A stretch of DNA of 64,000 bases from Cepaea nemoralis (Eukaryota > Mollusca > Gastropoda > Stylommatophora > Helicidae), in contig JACEFZ010005141.1 of NCBI GenBank assembly GCA_014155875.1, positions 2,093,001 to 2,157,000 of the forward strand. The letters run 5' to 3'. The translations under genes were made by a program, and so were the position numbers. The notes beneath the pieces were generated by a model. It did not search any database. It saw only the letters and a list, made by a program, of their open reading frames with translations, and was not told the origin of the DNA. Of this stretch, positions 11,338 through 20,927 are shown in pieces (position 1 is the stretch's first letter; each line of letters opens with the position of its first letter).

Positions 11338-11520
11338 ATGGCAATGATATCGTATGGGCTGGGCCTCTCCCCGTGGCAGAAAGAGACGCTGGTCAAGGCT
11401 GCGAAAGACGGCACTGGCGCCACCCTACGCCTGGGCGTGGAAAAGCTGTGTGGTGCTGATAGTGTCGGTCTGACCCAGCGCCAAATTAACCACATTAAGA
11501 AGAATGTTGCTGTGAGTTAG
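11338..11520 (+). CDS. 60-residue small protein, element A
   Basis: An intact ORF with an ATG 26 nt after the capsid stop encodes 60 residues (MAMISYGLGLSPWQ...). The second half has the pattern GATLRLGVEKLCG followed by GLTQRQINHI, a motif style (G-x-T-x-R-L ... L-T-x-x-Q) I associate with short proteins next to capsid genes in adenovirus-like elements. No function is established. Intactness and placement between capsid and protease support its being a real gene of the element. Confidence 0.55.
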   Translation: MAMISYGLGLSPWQKETLVKAAKDGTGATLRLGVEKLCGADSVGLTQRQINHIKKNVAVS

Positions 11521-11563
11521 TTCTAGGGCTGAGCTCTTTTTCTCGAAGAGTTAGATTAAGAAG

Positions 11564-11860
11564 ATGGCTAAGGTGGGTGGGTTTTTTCCCGCATTGGGGG
11601 GCCTTGCTGCCCATCCTAACCAAGGCACTTCCCATTCTTGGCGGGCTTGGGAGTTGGCTGGTGGGGCTGCAGGTATTGCCCAGGTGGTTGACCAGGCTCG
11701 TCATAATCCGGCGATGGAAGGGCGGGGTTTGCCGTCTGCGTTAAATGATATCGAGGGGAGTCATCCTATTTATGGTCCTATGATCGCCGCTCTTGATAAA
11801 GCTGGGTTGGTTGGAAAAGGTATGGAAAAAAGGCGCGGTAAAAAAAGAAGCATTAAGTAA
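11564..11860 (+). CDS. Gly/Ala-rich, basic-tailed small virion protein candidate, element A
   Basis: The intact 98-codon ORF begins MAKVGGFFPALGGLAA, a hydrophobic Gly/Ala segment that could be a membrane-active or capsid-lining helix. It ends in a highly basic tail (GMEKRRGKKRSIK) suitable for DNA binding. Small proteins with a GG motif and basic tail are often matured by the viral protease in adenovirus-like viruses, and the protease gene overlaps its 3' end here in another frame. I infer a core or cement role and cannot name the family. Confidence 0.5.
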   Translation: MAKVGGFFPALGGLAAHPNQGTSHSWRAWELAGGAAGIAQVVDQARHNPAMEGRGLPSALNDIEGSHPIYGPMIAALDKAGLVGKGMEKRRGKKRSIK

Positions 11861-12217
11861 CTTCGAAATTGAGAAGGCGGCTAAGGATATACCCCACTTC
11901 CGCGGCGTGTTTATGCGCGATGATCTACCCGCGGATCTACACTATCCGGAGCGTGGGATAGTCAATGTAAACTCATCAGAGGATGAGGGACCCACTGGGT
12001 AGCTTATTACAGGGCGGGGCAGATGGCAATTTACTTCGATAGTTTCGAGCTTGACCCTCCCCAGGAGATTCTGGATTATCTAGGGTGTCCCGTGCGCACC
12101 CAAACTTTTCAACTACAGAGGGTTGACGATGTCATCTGTGGCCATTTATGTCTTCATGTGCTTCGTGGGCTGGCGGGTGGGCGGCAATTTGAAGACATCA
12201 TACTGCGTATGCTATGA
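11793..12217 (+). pseudogene. Adenain-like cysteine protease, element A, frame-shifted
   Basis: The first frame carries NFEIEKAAKDIPHFRGVFMRDDLP and a VNVNSSEDEG segment. One frame change just before the catalytic-His motif (around 11985-11992) leads into the frame with THW, YFDSFELDPPQEI, a Gln (FQLQ) and the catalytic Cys in CGHLCLHVL, ending at TGA 12215-12217. The order His-x-FDSF-Gln-Cys is that of the adenovirus/Polinton maturation protease, which trims capsid and core precursors. The usual Gly after FDSF is Glu here. There is no clear ATG; the start overlaps the basic tail of the preceding gene. The next ATG follows after 3 nt. Confidence 0.8.
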
Positions 12218-12220
12218 ACC

Positions 12221-12867
12221 ATGTCTTATGGAAAGTGCGGTGGAGAGGCTGGGACTGTCGTCCAGCTTAGCCGCGCTGGGTTCGTGCGTAAGTATGGAGA
12301 CACTATGCGGGGTATACTATCGATGGGTGGGTTTCGCCTCACTAATGTGGGGGAACTTTCTGCACCTACCGATGCTGCAACGCGAGGTTTACGGAGCGGC
12401 TCTCTAATCTACGGCTGTCTGGGGGGGACAATGTCTGGGGTAATCAATATGGTTGACCACAAAATCACCGGACTCCCCGAACCAACTGCTGCTGAAGATG
12501 CGGCCACTAAAAAGTATGTTGATTACCAAGGTGCTGATGTTAAGCGGGTGATAAATGAGCGCACCCAAGATATGGCTACAAAGGCTTATGTTGATACTGG
12601 TTTGGAAGATTATCTTCAACTTGTAGGGGGGGGGGGACCTTCACAGGCAATCTCGATATGCATGGTAACTATATCACTAGCCTCCCAGACCCTACGGTGG
12701 ATAATGAGGCAGCCACGAAAGAATATGTAGACGAACGCGTCAAAGACGTCGCAAGGACCTATGATGGTGAGCTTGCAAAACATTTCGAGGCAGTTAAAAC
12801 GGCCGCGAGGGATTATGTCGACGCCCGTTTCGGACATCCCGACTGGGAGCTATGGTTTGAGGTTTAA
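12221..12867 (+). pseudogene. Fibre-like protein with phage-tail-fibre-type repeats, element A
   Basis: Starting 3 nt after the protease stop, the protein contains three copies of a repeat with the pattern G-x-M-x-G-x-I-x-M-x-x-x-x-I-T-x-L-P-x-P-T-x-x-x-D-A-A-T-K-x-Y-V-D. Examples are HKITGLPEPTAAEDAATKKY and NYITSLPDPTVDNEAATKEY. This is the shaft repeat seen in bacteriophage tail fibres and some eukaryotic virus fibres. The frame changes at a run of 11 G (12626-12636), where one extra or missing base would explain it. A C-terminal segment ends HPDWELWFEV. Location at the end of the capsid cluster suits a host-attachment fibre. That role is inferred. Confidence 0.65.
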
Positions 12868-12936
12868 AAAATCCCTATATTGGGGGTGGCTAGGTAGAAA
12901 ATTTGACTACCTTACAAATATGGGAGCACTATCCTG

Positions 12937-13110
12937 TATACTTAGTTAGTTAGTTAGTTAGTTAGTCAACTGATCATCCTCATTGCACATCAAATCATTC
13001 AGTCCATAAGTGCTAGGATCCCCTCCTCAGCAAATCCCGCAGCGTGTAGCGGCTAACGACACCAGTTCTGTGTTGGCTTATCAATCTTTTTTGGCTTCCT
13101 GCGTAGTGTT
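12937..13110 (-). mobile_element. LINE 3' end (I/Nimb-like family), minus strand
   Basis: On the minus strand the sequence encodes HRTG, a short spacer, GS and HLWTE, the same C-terminal signature as the LINE ending at 39607 (HRTG...SEHLWTCPEC). It terminates in a (CTAA)n tail, seen on the plus strand as TTAG repeats at 12941-12965. It is heavily 5'-truncated and carries stops. Confidence 0.6.
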
Positions 13111-14390
13111 CTTGATGGGTGATGTGTGGATGGGTGAAGGAATGTGTAGTCGGTGGTGGATGTATGTGTGTGTGTGTGTGAGGGATGTTTGTGTGTGTGT
13201 GTGGGGGGGGGGATATTTGGGAGGATGGTTGGAAGTATGTGGGTGTTAGTGGGTTGGGGGTGTGGGTAGGGAATATGTATTTGGGTGGGTGAATGGGTGT
13301 GTAGGAGATTGTGTGGGTTGGGGATGGGTGTGTAATGGGTGTGGGGGATTGTCTGTAAATGGGATATGTCCGTGTGGGTGGGAGTGTGTGAATGTGGATG
13401 GGGTAAATGTGAGTGGGTGGAGGATGTATGTTTGGAGGGTGAGAATGTTTGTAGGTGAGGGATGTGTGGGTGAGTGTGGAGATGTGTGTGTGGGTGAGAG
13501 ATAGGTGGGTGGGGATGTGTATGGGGAATGCATGTGGGGAATGTGTGTGTGGGGGGGGGGAATGTGTTTAAGGGTGGAGTTTTGTGTGGGAGGAGAGATG
13601 TGTGAGAGGTGGGGGAGGTGTGGTATGTGCAGGTGGATGAAGGATGTATGTGAGGATGGGGGATGTGTGTTTGGCTGCGTGGTTGGGGTGTGTGTGTGGG
13701 TGGGAGGGTAGATAAGAGATGCATGTGTTGATGGGCGGATGGGTGATGTGTTGGTGTGAGTGGTTGATGGATGAGTACGTAAGTGGGTGGATGTGTGTGA
13801 GATATGAGTGTGTGGGTGGGGGATGTGTGTGTTTGTGGGAAGATGTGTGTGAGCGGCGGATGTGTGTGGTGGGATATGTGTGGGCAGGTGGGTAGATGTG
13901 TTTGTGGGTGGGAATGTGTGTATAGGTGGGGGGTGTTTAGATGAGAGGTGGCGGATATTGGGTGAGAGTGGGTGTAGGTTGGCTGATGTGTGTGTGGGTG
14001 GGTGGGGGAAATTGTGAAGGTGCGGGATGTGTGTGTGGATTGATGAGGGATGTGTGGGTTGGCGGGGGTATGTGTGTGTGGTTTTGTGATGTGTGTTTTG
14101 CCTGGTGGTTGCGGGTGGGTGGTGGAGAATATATGGGTGGGTGTGTGCGTTTCGGTTATGGGATGGGTGTGGATGTGTGTGTGAGTGGGGAAATGTGTGT
14201 GGGTGGGGGATCAGTGGGTGGGTGGCGGCATGTATTTGTAACTGGGTCTGTGTGAATGCGAGGAAGTATGTGTGGGTGGGTGGGGAAGGTGTGGTGGTTG
14301 GAGGATGTGTGGGTGGCTGCGGGATTTGTGGGTGGCTGCGGGATGTGTGGGTGGCTGCGGGATGTGAGGGTGGATTGGGGATGTGTCTCA
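13111..14390 (+). repeat. G/T-rich minisatellite of variable GTGGGTGG/GATGTGTG words
   Basis: About 1.3 kb consists almost wholly of G and T with scattered A and very few C on the plus strand. It is built from words such as GGGTGGATGTGTGTG, with no strict period. Long open frames here on both strands are products of the composition, not genes. Closely spaced GGG runs make G-quadruplex formation on the plus strand likely. Confidence 0.9.
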
Positions 14391-14700
14391 CAACATTGCA
14401 ATGTGCACTGTTTATGTTTACAACTTTCATTTGACAATTATTCCCCCCCCCCCCCCCCATGTGAACGTATCATGCGTAATATGCATTGTTTATGCTTACA
14501 AAATCCATTTGACAATTTATTTTTTTTCCCTATGTAAATTTAACACGCACATTTGATGAATGAAAGATGAGTGATTGAAAGGGCCGAATGTAAGACGGGC
14601 CTGCGTACCTAATTTGTTACCCTTTTAAAATAAAGTTCGTTCGTTCGTTTGTTGGTGTTCTTTTTTGGCCACCCCTCTTTTAATTTGATGTTCTCGTAGA
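14391..14700 (+). repeat. ~80-bp tandem duplication, poly-C tract and a (TTCG)n retroposon tail
   Basis: A segment with the words TGTTTATG, TTACAA and CATTTGACAATT occurs twice, at about 14403 and 14484. A poly-C tract ends the first copy and a poly-T tract the second. After it, AAAATAAAGTTCGTTCGTTCG (about 14627-14648) looks like the polyadenylation signal and tandem tail of a retroposon. No coding sequence is visible. Confidence 0.5.
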
Positions 14701-17035
14701 GCATTCAGAATGTCAGCCTCGTCCATGGCGCGTCAGTCCTCCACCGTTGCCTCACCTTCGAGCTTGTCAGCCCACTCATTTCCTTGTACTCCCGCACGCC
14801 CTGGCACGAAGAGGAAATTAATCTTTGCCAGCCGAGACCGCTCCAGAGACAGCAACCAATCTCTTCGTATCCACCTCACCTCTATCCTCTTGATCATGTT
14901 CATTGAGTCGCTAAGGAAACATGCCCTAGTGAATGTCTGTGTCTCGAGCCATGTTATTGCTTTACTTACTGCCATGACTTCCATAGTCAGGCTACTTGTG
15001 GTCTTGTCTGCATTTTTTATCTAGTTGGATGCAAACTGAAAAGGATGTGCAGAAATATGTTGGCACTTGTACCCACTCCTCGCCAGGTTCTAAGTCCTCA
15101 AGTGAACACACCTGTTGAAGAATATCTTCGGCTTGACCCATCCACGACCGTCCTATTTTTAACCTGCTGCCCTTCACCTTCATAATTTCGGTACACCTAT
15201 TGATGTCGTCATATATTATGCCATCAGGCCCTGGAGCGCTGTTTTTTTTTATCGTCGAAGGACAGCCTTGATTTCTTTCACTGTCACTGTGTCTTCATCC
15301 GAAGTGTTCTGGGCCTTGCACCTGTATTGAGGTGACCTCCTTGGCAAGATTTCGGCCTCCCATGTCTGTCTGGTTGCTCTGCTCTAGATAGCGTTCAAAG
15401 AGGGCTTTGCCCTTGTCCTCGTCAGTCCTCTGCCAGATGAGGTCAGCACCTTGGAAGTCAGACATGCTCTTATTCTTGACTACCCCACTCATGCTTTTAT
15501 GTAGTCGCCAGAACAATTTATGTGGCTTGTCTGTGCTTACTCTTTGACACACCTCTGCCCATTTGTCACTTTTACCCACCTTGACCAGTTTTGTTAAATA
15601 GCTTACTTTTGTATGCATCTCTCTTTCTAAGAGCATGCAGGGACTAGGATGGCCAGCTCTGTTCTTCTTCGTATTTTGCCATCTCCTTACAGCACTACGC
15701 TTATCCACTAAAGCCTTCTCCACCTCGAAATTCCACCGAGGTGGCTGCTTCCAGCTTTTTCCCCTGCCCTGAAGCTTTCTGCGCTTGTCACGTCTTATTT
15801 TACTCACCACATCATGCCCTGTACTATCATACTGGAAAGTCTTGACCGTTAGCATGTGGTGCCTGGTTCTGCCTTTCTCCACCAATATGCTGCAAGGGTG
15901 GTGGTCGCTGCCGTGGTGTCCTAGGACACCCCATCTACACACTGTAATGAGTGAAGGAGATACCAGCGCCAGATCAATAGCACTGTCCTCATCGCCTGGA
16001 CGGCTTGCTGTCCTGGTGACACAGCCACAGTTGATACAAACCAGGTCAATGGTTTCAAGTGCAGTCTCGAGCTCCTCCTCCTGTGTGTTGGAGGAGCCAT
16101 GATCTGCCTTTAGCGTTGAAATCGCCACAGAAAATAACATTTCTCTAGTGATCTAATATGTCACTTAAGCACTGCCACTTCTGGGAATCCATACTCGCGT
16201 TGCGGGCATAAACATTAACCAACACGAATGGTAGGCTGGATTGAACTCTTAACGCCTGTATTTGTATATCGTCACTGTCCCAACTGGACATGTCTAGCTC
16301 TGACGCCACCATGCTGTCGCGAATGAGAATCTCCATTCCCAGATGTCGTCTGTTGTAGAAACATTTGAAGCCGGCAATTCAGAGTAGCTGATCGCCCAGT
16401 CTCGTCCCCTGGAGCGCTACAATGTCATTCCTGTAAATCAGGATTTCTAGAATAGAGCCGCATTGTTTTACGCTGGCGCAGTTCCAATACAGAATACGGA
16501 TATTCCTGAGTCCCAGACGGTGACACTTGAGTCTAAAACACCTTAAACCACCACGCTTACTTGTCATTCTCTGCCTGCCCGGCGCCCACGTCGCCTCGTT
16601 AGGTTGACTTCGACCGCTCGGAGAAAACACGTTGTTCCGCCATGTTGAAAAACCGAAAACCACAGAAACCACACACGCTGCGAAAAATTCACTCAAGGAT
16701 TGCTTCACTCGATGCACGACACTCCGTAGCATCGGCGCAGATCTTGAGTAGAAACTCCTGGTTTTACATCCTGGCACACAAATTACACGCAAGAGACGAT
16801 AAATCCATCTCCTACGCGAAAAAGTTAACGATCGCAAACAACACAACCGTCCGTCGCCATCTTGAAACCGGAAGTCTGTACACCTTGTATACTTGGCGTT
16901 GTGGATGCCGGTAGCGTACATATTGGCTATGTTGAAGGTGTTTTGTGTCTTAAAGGCGACACCGCCGTTTACGACCTTAGTTTGGTGGAGGGCTACCAGC
17001 CCAAGCCCGAATATATCCCCCATGGAACACTTTAT
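14701..17035 (-). pseudogene. I/Nimb-like LINE copy, endonuclease and RNase H parts with RT core deleted
   Basis: On the minus strand, an N-terminal region (ILYWNCASVKQ...IVALQGTRL) and CGDFNAKG, GDEDSAIDLALV and GHHGSDHHP blocks form an APE-type endonuclease, spread over several frames (about 16540-15880). A linker (PPRWNFEVEKALVDKRSA...) follows, then the first RT motif APGPDGI at about 15225. The reading jumps at about 15190 to a pre-RNase H segment (GRSWMGQAEDI) and an RNase H (EVMAVSKAI, SDSMNMI, FVPGRAGVQGNEWADKL) ending near 14733. The RT fingers and palm, including the catalytic Asp pair, are gone. Domain order EN-RT-RNase H fits the I superfamily; Nimb is my best guess for the clade. 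Confidence 0.8.
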
Positions 17036-17155
17036 ATATCAAGCTCCTTCTTACAGGGGGGCCTTTTACAAATTGGGGGGGGGGGGGGGGAATTTTATTC
17101 CAGGTTTTCGAGTAAAATATATGAAGAGCACGGTAGTGACCTGGGTTGTTTTTAA
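16862..17155 (+). other. Short open stretch with a Gly-rich block, possible core-gene fragment
   Basis: Overlapping plus-strand frames read through a run of 14 G near 17080. One frame gives YQAPSYRGAFYKLGGGGG, similar in style to the Gly-rich ends of core proteins in Maverick-like elements. Another gives a 98-codon ORF without known motifs. I cannot decide between a viral fragment and chance, so this is recorded as unresolved sequence between the LINE and the Cys-rich cluster. Confidence 0.25.
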
Positions 17156-17284
17156 TTTCACCAAAGACGGAGTGGTTGTGTATACAACAAATGTCGCGAT
17201 TGAGGCAAACACAAATGAAGTTGCCGTCGTTTTGAGATATGTAAAGGTTTCACCTTGGATTCATCTTATCAAGCTTTTGTTTCA

Positions 17285-17590
17285 CTAGGCTGTTCTAGCG
17301 CGCTCTTTTTTCATGGCCTCTTTCACGTCGATGAATTTCTCCATGAAGAAGGGATTGCCCTCAACCTCCGGCAAATCCTTTATCGCGGCCTCATACCGTT
17401 CTACTAGTTCACGGTCACATGTGTGGCAAACATCACGTGGTTGCTTCGTTTCTGTGTTGCATATCACACACCCAAATGTGGCCTTACCATTTTTGAGTAG
17501 TTTGGTATGTTTGTAGCAATACTCGCCTCGGCACCTATTCTCACACCGGGTTGAGGTCCCAAGACTCACAAGTCACCTACAATTCTTCAT
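17285..17590 (-). pseudogene. Cys-rich small zinc-binding-like ORF, cluster member 1
   Basis: On the minus strand an ATG at 17590 (MKNC) is followed by a TGA at codon 6, then 94 open codons to 17285. The pattern is C-E-N-R-C-R-G-E-Y-C-Y-K-H, then CVIC and CHTC about 10 residues apart, and a charged helical tail ending KKERARTA. Paired CxxC plus YCxxH suggests one or two zinc sites. It shares the pattern C..RC.G.YC..H...C..C...C..C with its neighbours. No known family is recognised with confidence. Confidence 0.5.
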
Positions 17591-17593
17591 TTT

Positions 17594-18118
17594 TTAGTTT
17601 GAGGTGCTACTCTTTAACTCATCCCTCTTTGCATGGCTGTTAGCGCTGCACAAATAATCCTTATTCGAAATAACTTGGAGGAATCTCCCCCTATTCCGCC
17701 AATGGATTTCAGTAACAAATGCCGCTGTTGCGCCAGTTTTTCTCGCAGCCGGAAGTATCTCACACCGACTTGAGTCGCCTGTAGGCGACTCGGCCTCTCG
17801 CAGCCGGAAGTATATCACACCGACTTGAGTCGCCTGTAGGCGACACGGTCTCTCGCAGGCGACCTGGTGGCCTACACTGGTGGGGTCCTGGGGCAGCCAT
17901 TCTCTAATTCGGTGATCATGGTCTCTTTCATTTCTATACGTCCACAACGTCGAGGCGCTCTAGTATTTTTAGGTGACACAACTTACATATGTCGCCTGGA
18001 CGTAGGATGCCCCAACCGCATATCAAACATGATGTGTAACCAAGCCCCGTGTTGCAGAACCACGCATCTTGACATGGCACATCGCACAGATGCCTATGCG
18101 CCATGAACAATGCTCCAT
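17594..18118 (-). pseudogene. Cys-rich small ORF, cluster member 2, frame-shifted
   Basis: The minus-strand start MEHCSW at 18118 matches the C-x-W opening of other members. CAMC follows, then after a frame change CLICGWGILRPGDICKLCH and a charged stretch WTYRNERDHDHRIREWL. The reading degenerates downstream, where 55-bp hairpin repeats interrupt it. Same CxxC spacing as its neighbours, so I infer a diverged paralogue. Function unknown. Confidence 0.45.
17741..17862 (-). repeat. Two-plus tandem 55-bp units each containing a perfect hairpin
   Basis: TCTCGCAGCCGGAAGTAT recurs at 17741 and 17796, and a third truncated start appears near 17851. Each unit contains GTCGCCTGTAGGCGAC, a 7-bp stem closed by a 2-nt loop, and the first is a near-perfect 20-nt palindrome. 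The hairpins fall within the 3' part of cluster member 2, so they may be part of a transcript end or a recombination substrate. Confidence 0.7.
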
Positions 18119-18119
18119 T

Positions 18120-18209
18120 TTACGAGCTATCCCAGTCTTCTCTAAATCTACATACGAGACAACTATACTCGCTGGTGATGCGCCCGCACCTAATGCATCT
18201 ACCCTTCAT
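18120..18209 (-). CDS. 29-residue double-CxxC mini-ORF
   Basis: A complete minus-strand ORF encodes 29 residues with CIRC and CLVC separated by ten residues, a minimal zinc ribbon, and ends WDSS. It lies directly upstream of cluster member 2 with a 1-nt gap. It is either an independent micro-ORF or the tail of a longer broken member. The two perfectly spaced CxxC pairs in so short a frame make chance unlikely. Confidence 0.4.
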   Translation of the reverse strand: MKGRCIRCGRITSEYSCLVCRFREDWDSS

Positions 18210-18409
18210 CCTCTTCGGCAATAGTCTCCAAACAATCTGGTGGAGTTCCTAGGGATCTCCAACCCCAGGGTGTATGAATGATTATAGTACCCCCGCTTAT
18301 TCTTTTGCCGTGCTGTTTTATTATCCGAAGATGATAGTCACAAAAGCGTCTACTCGATGGCTTTCCACAGAACGTTGTGGGGCCTTTGAACCTTTAACAT
18401 GTAGGCATG

Positions 18410-18604
18410 CTATGTCTGTGATGTCTTCCCCTCAAATACTCGGACCATTTTCTGCAGCATTTCCATACACCGTCCACAGACCTGCTTTCTGGTGCCAACC
18501 TTGCAGAGCATGCACTCCACCCGCTTGTGGCGCTCACAATAGGGTCAAACGCATGGGCGCCCACATCTCAAAGATCCGAACTTCAGCCATGTACACTCGT
18601 CCAT
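18410..18604 (-). pseudogene. Cys-rich small ORF, cluster member 3
   Basis: The minus-strand ATG at 18604 starts MDECTWLKFGSLRCGRPCV. After an in-frame TGA come PYCERH, CMLC and CGRC, then a helical MEMLQKMVRVFEGKT segment, ending at 18410. This is the clearest statement of the shared pattern: C-x-W-x-K-x-G-x-x-R-C-G-x-x-C-x-x-x-Y-C-x-R-H-...-C-x-x-C-...-C-x-R-C. The helix after the last Cys pair is also shared. Unknown family. Confidence 0.55.
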
Positions 18605-18613
18605 GGTGGCACT

Positions 18614-18910
18614 CTAAAGTGGTGCGTCCTCTGGTTCATAATGAGGGTCTAGTTTCATCCTTTTATAGAGTAGTAGCTTGATGCCGGTCGTCTTTTCAAA
18701 CGTCCAGATCATTCTATGGAGCGTGTCTAGCGTGCAGCGCTCACACATCTCGTGAGGCATCCTAACACTCTTATCACAGAATATGCACTTTTCTATCACC
18801 TCGCCCCGCTTTGCCTGCGCATTGTGCCGAAAACAATAAAGGCCGATGCATCGGCGTCCGCAGCGCAGTTCTGTATCGATCTTCGGCCACTCACATCCCT
18901 AGGTATCCAT
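18614..18910 (-). pseudogene. Cys-rich small ORF, cluster member 4
   Basis: From 18910 on the minus strand the frame has an ATG, a TAG at codon 4, then GCEWPKIDTELRCGRRCIG, YCFRH, CIFC and CERC. The tail contains MIWTFEKTTGIKLLLYKRMK and ends PEDAPL at 18614. The only defect is the early TAG, so a downstream start or an error is possible. The block TFEKTTGIK matches LEEETGITV of member 5, showing homology beyond the Cys residues. Confidence 0.6.
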
Positions 18911-18937
18911 CTTGTTATGTCCAATAGGGTATAGGCT

Positions 18938-19227
18938 CTAATTCGGGGGTAGGTTCTTTCGCGCCCGCTCTATGGCCTGGCGGATATGTGGAGGAGCTAG
19001 CTCCAACCCTTGGCGGCAGATCACTGTAATACCTGTTTCCTCTTCAAGGCGCAGGAACATTTTTTCCACAACTTCTTTGATGCAGCGCACGCACCCTCTT
19101 TCACAGAATCTACTCTCATCTATCACTACACATGCTCTGCTTCCGCGTTGTGCCGAAAACAATAACCGCGAGCAAAGTGGGGGAGACCACAGCGCGTGCC
19201 GAGCTTAGACCACTCACATCCCTCCAT
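18938..19227 (-). pseudogene. Cys-rich small ORF, cluster member 5
   Basis: The minus-strand ATG at 19227 opens MEGCEWSKLGTRCG and YCFRHNAEAEHV before a stop. A different frame then continues with CERGCVRC, FLRLEEETGITVICRQGLEL and a basic tail RARKNLPPN to 18938. The first CxxC is altered (a Cys-Glu-Arg-Gly-Cys arrangement) and one frame change separates the halves. Closest to member 4. It is the first gene of the cluster in the direction of transcription, beginning just inside the palindrome at 19282-19416. Confidence 0.55.
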
Positions 19228-19281
19228 TTTGGTATGAGGGGTGTGTGTGTCTAATTCACGAGCTCCAGGGGCAGCCAGAGT

Positions 19282-19416
19282 AGTATATCCGGAATTAGAA
19301 TGATATTACAGAGGCTCGCGACGTGCGCGAGGGGTCGGTTCGAGCCCCTAGGGGCTCGAACCGGCTCCCCGCGCGTGTAGGGAGGGTGGTGGTATCATTT
19401 TAATTCCGGATATACT
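19282..19416. repeat. Inverted repeat with nested palindrome of opposed Pol III B-box-like sequences
   Basis: The ends AGTATATCCGGAATTA (19282 onward) and the inverse ending at 19416 form arms of about 25 bp with one mismatch or so. In the centre, 19337-19362 is a perfect 26-bp palindrome whose halves each read GGTTCGAGCCCC, matching the B-box consensus GGTTCRANNCC on both strands. No A box or tRNA cloverleaf is present. It separates the Cys-rich cluster from the element-B-like terminal copy at 19425. Confidence 0.8.
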
Positions 19417-19424
19417 AATGATGT

Positions 19425-20520
<1,096 letters not shown>

Positions 20521-20927
20521 TTAGTAATGTACAGTGCCAATGTGTTACTGCTAACAGTTCAAAATATTTTAACACACCACTCCTCTCACCACATCAACGT
20601 ATTTGCAACCCGGTCTGGTTACTTAATGTCTTGTTTCCACCGCGTATGCACCCCTTAACGTCTGTTAATGTTTATGAACGGACCCCGTGCGACCGATAAA
20701 CCATTTCTGCACACCCGCTCACAGATTTCCCACACTTCGCCGACCAACCGCAAAAAAACATTTATATCTTCCCGGTACTACCTTTCAGACTCACAACGAA
20801 GTCTCAGGAACCCACGTGACCCACGGGACCTACCAGCCTGAAAAACATTACTACTATCATGATATGTTACGCAAATTGATCAGGCAGAATTGGCTCTAGA
20901 CAAAGCAGTTAGTCACAAACAGAAGAT
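20521..20927 (+). repeat. Interspersed repeat B, left flank of the 129-bp array
   Basis: This stretch is about 85-90% alike to 56196-56634 by eye (for example CCCGGTCTGGTTACTTAATG, CACCCCTTAACGTCTGTTAA, CATTACTACTATCATGAT). In both places it passes into one unit of the 129-bp repeat, which is then cut by an LTR element. No ORF is conserved between copies. Confidence 0.75.

Noticed and set aside
13053..14460. Long minus-strand open frames (223 and 404 codons, His/Pro/Thr-rich)
   Set aside because: They are translations of the G/T-rich minisatellite; composition alone removes stops. No motif, start context or conservation supports a protein.
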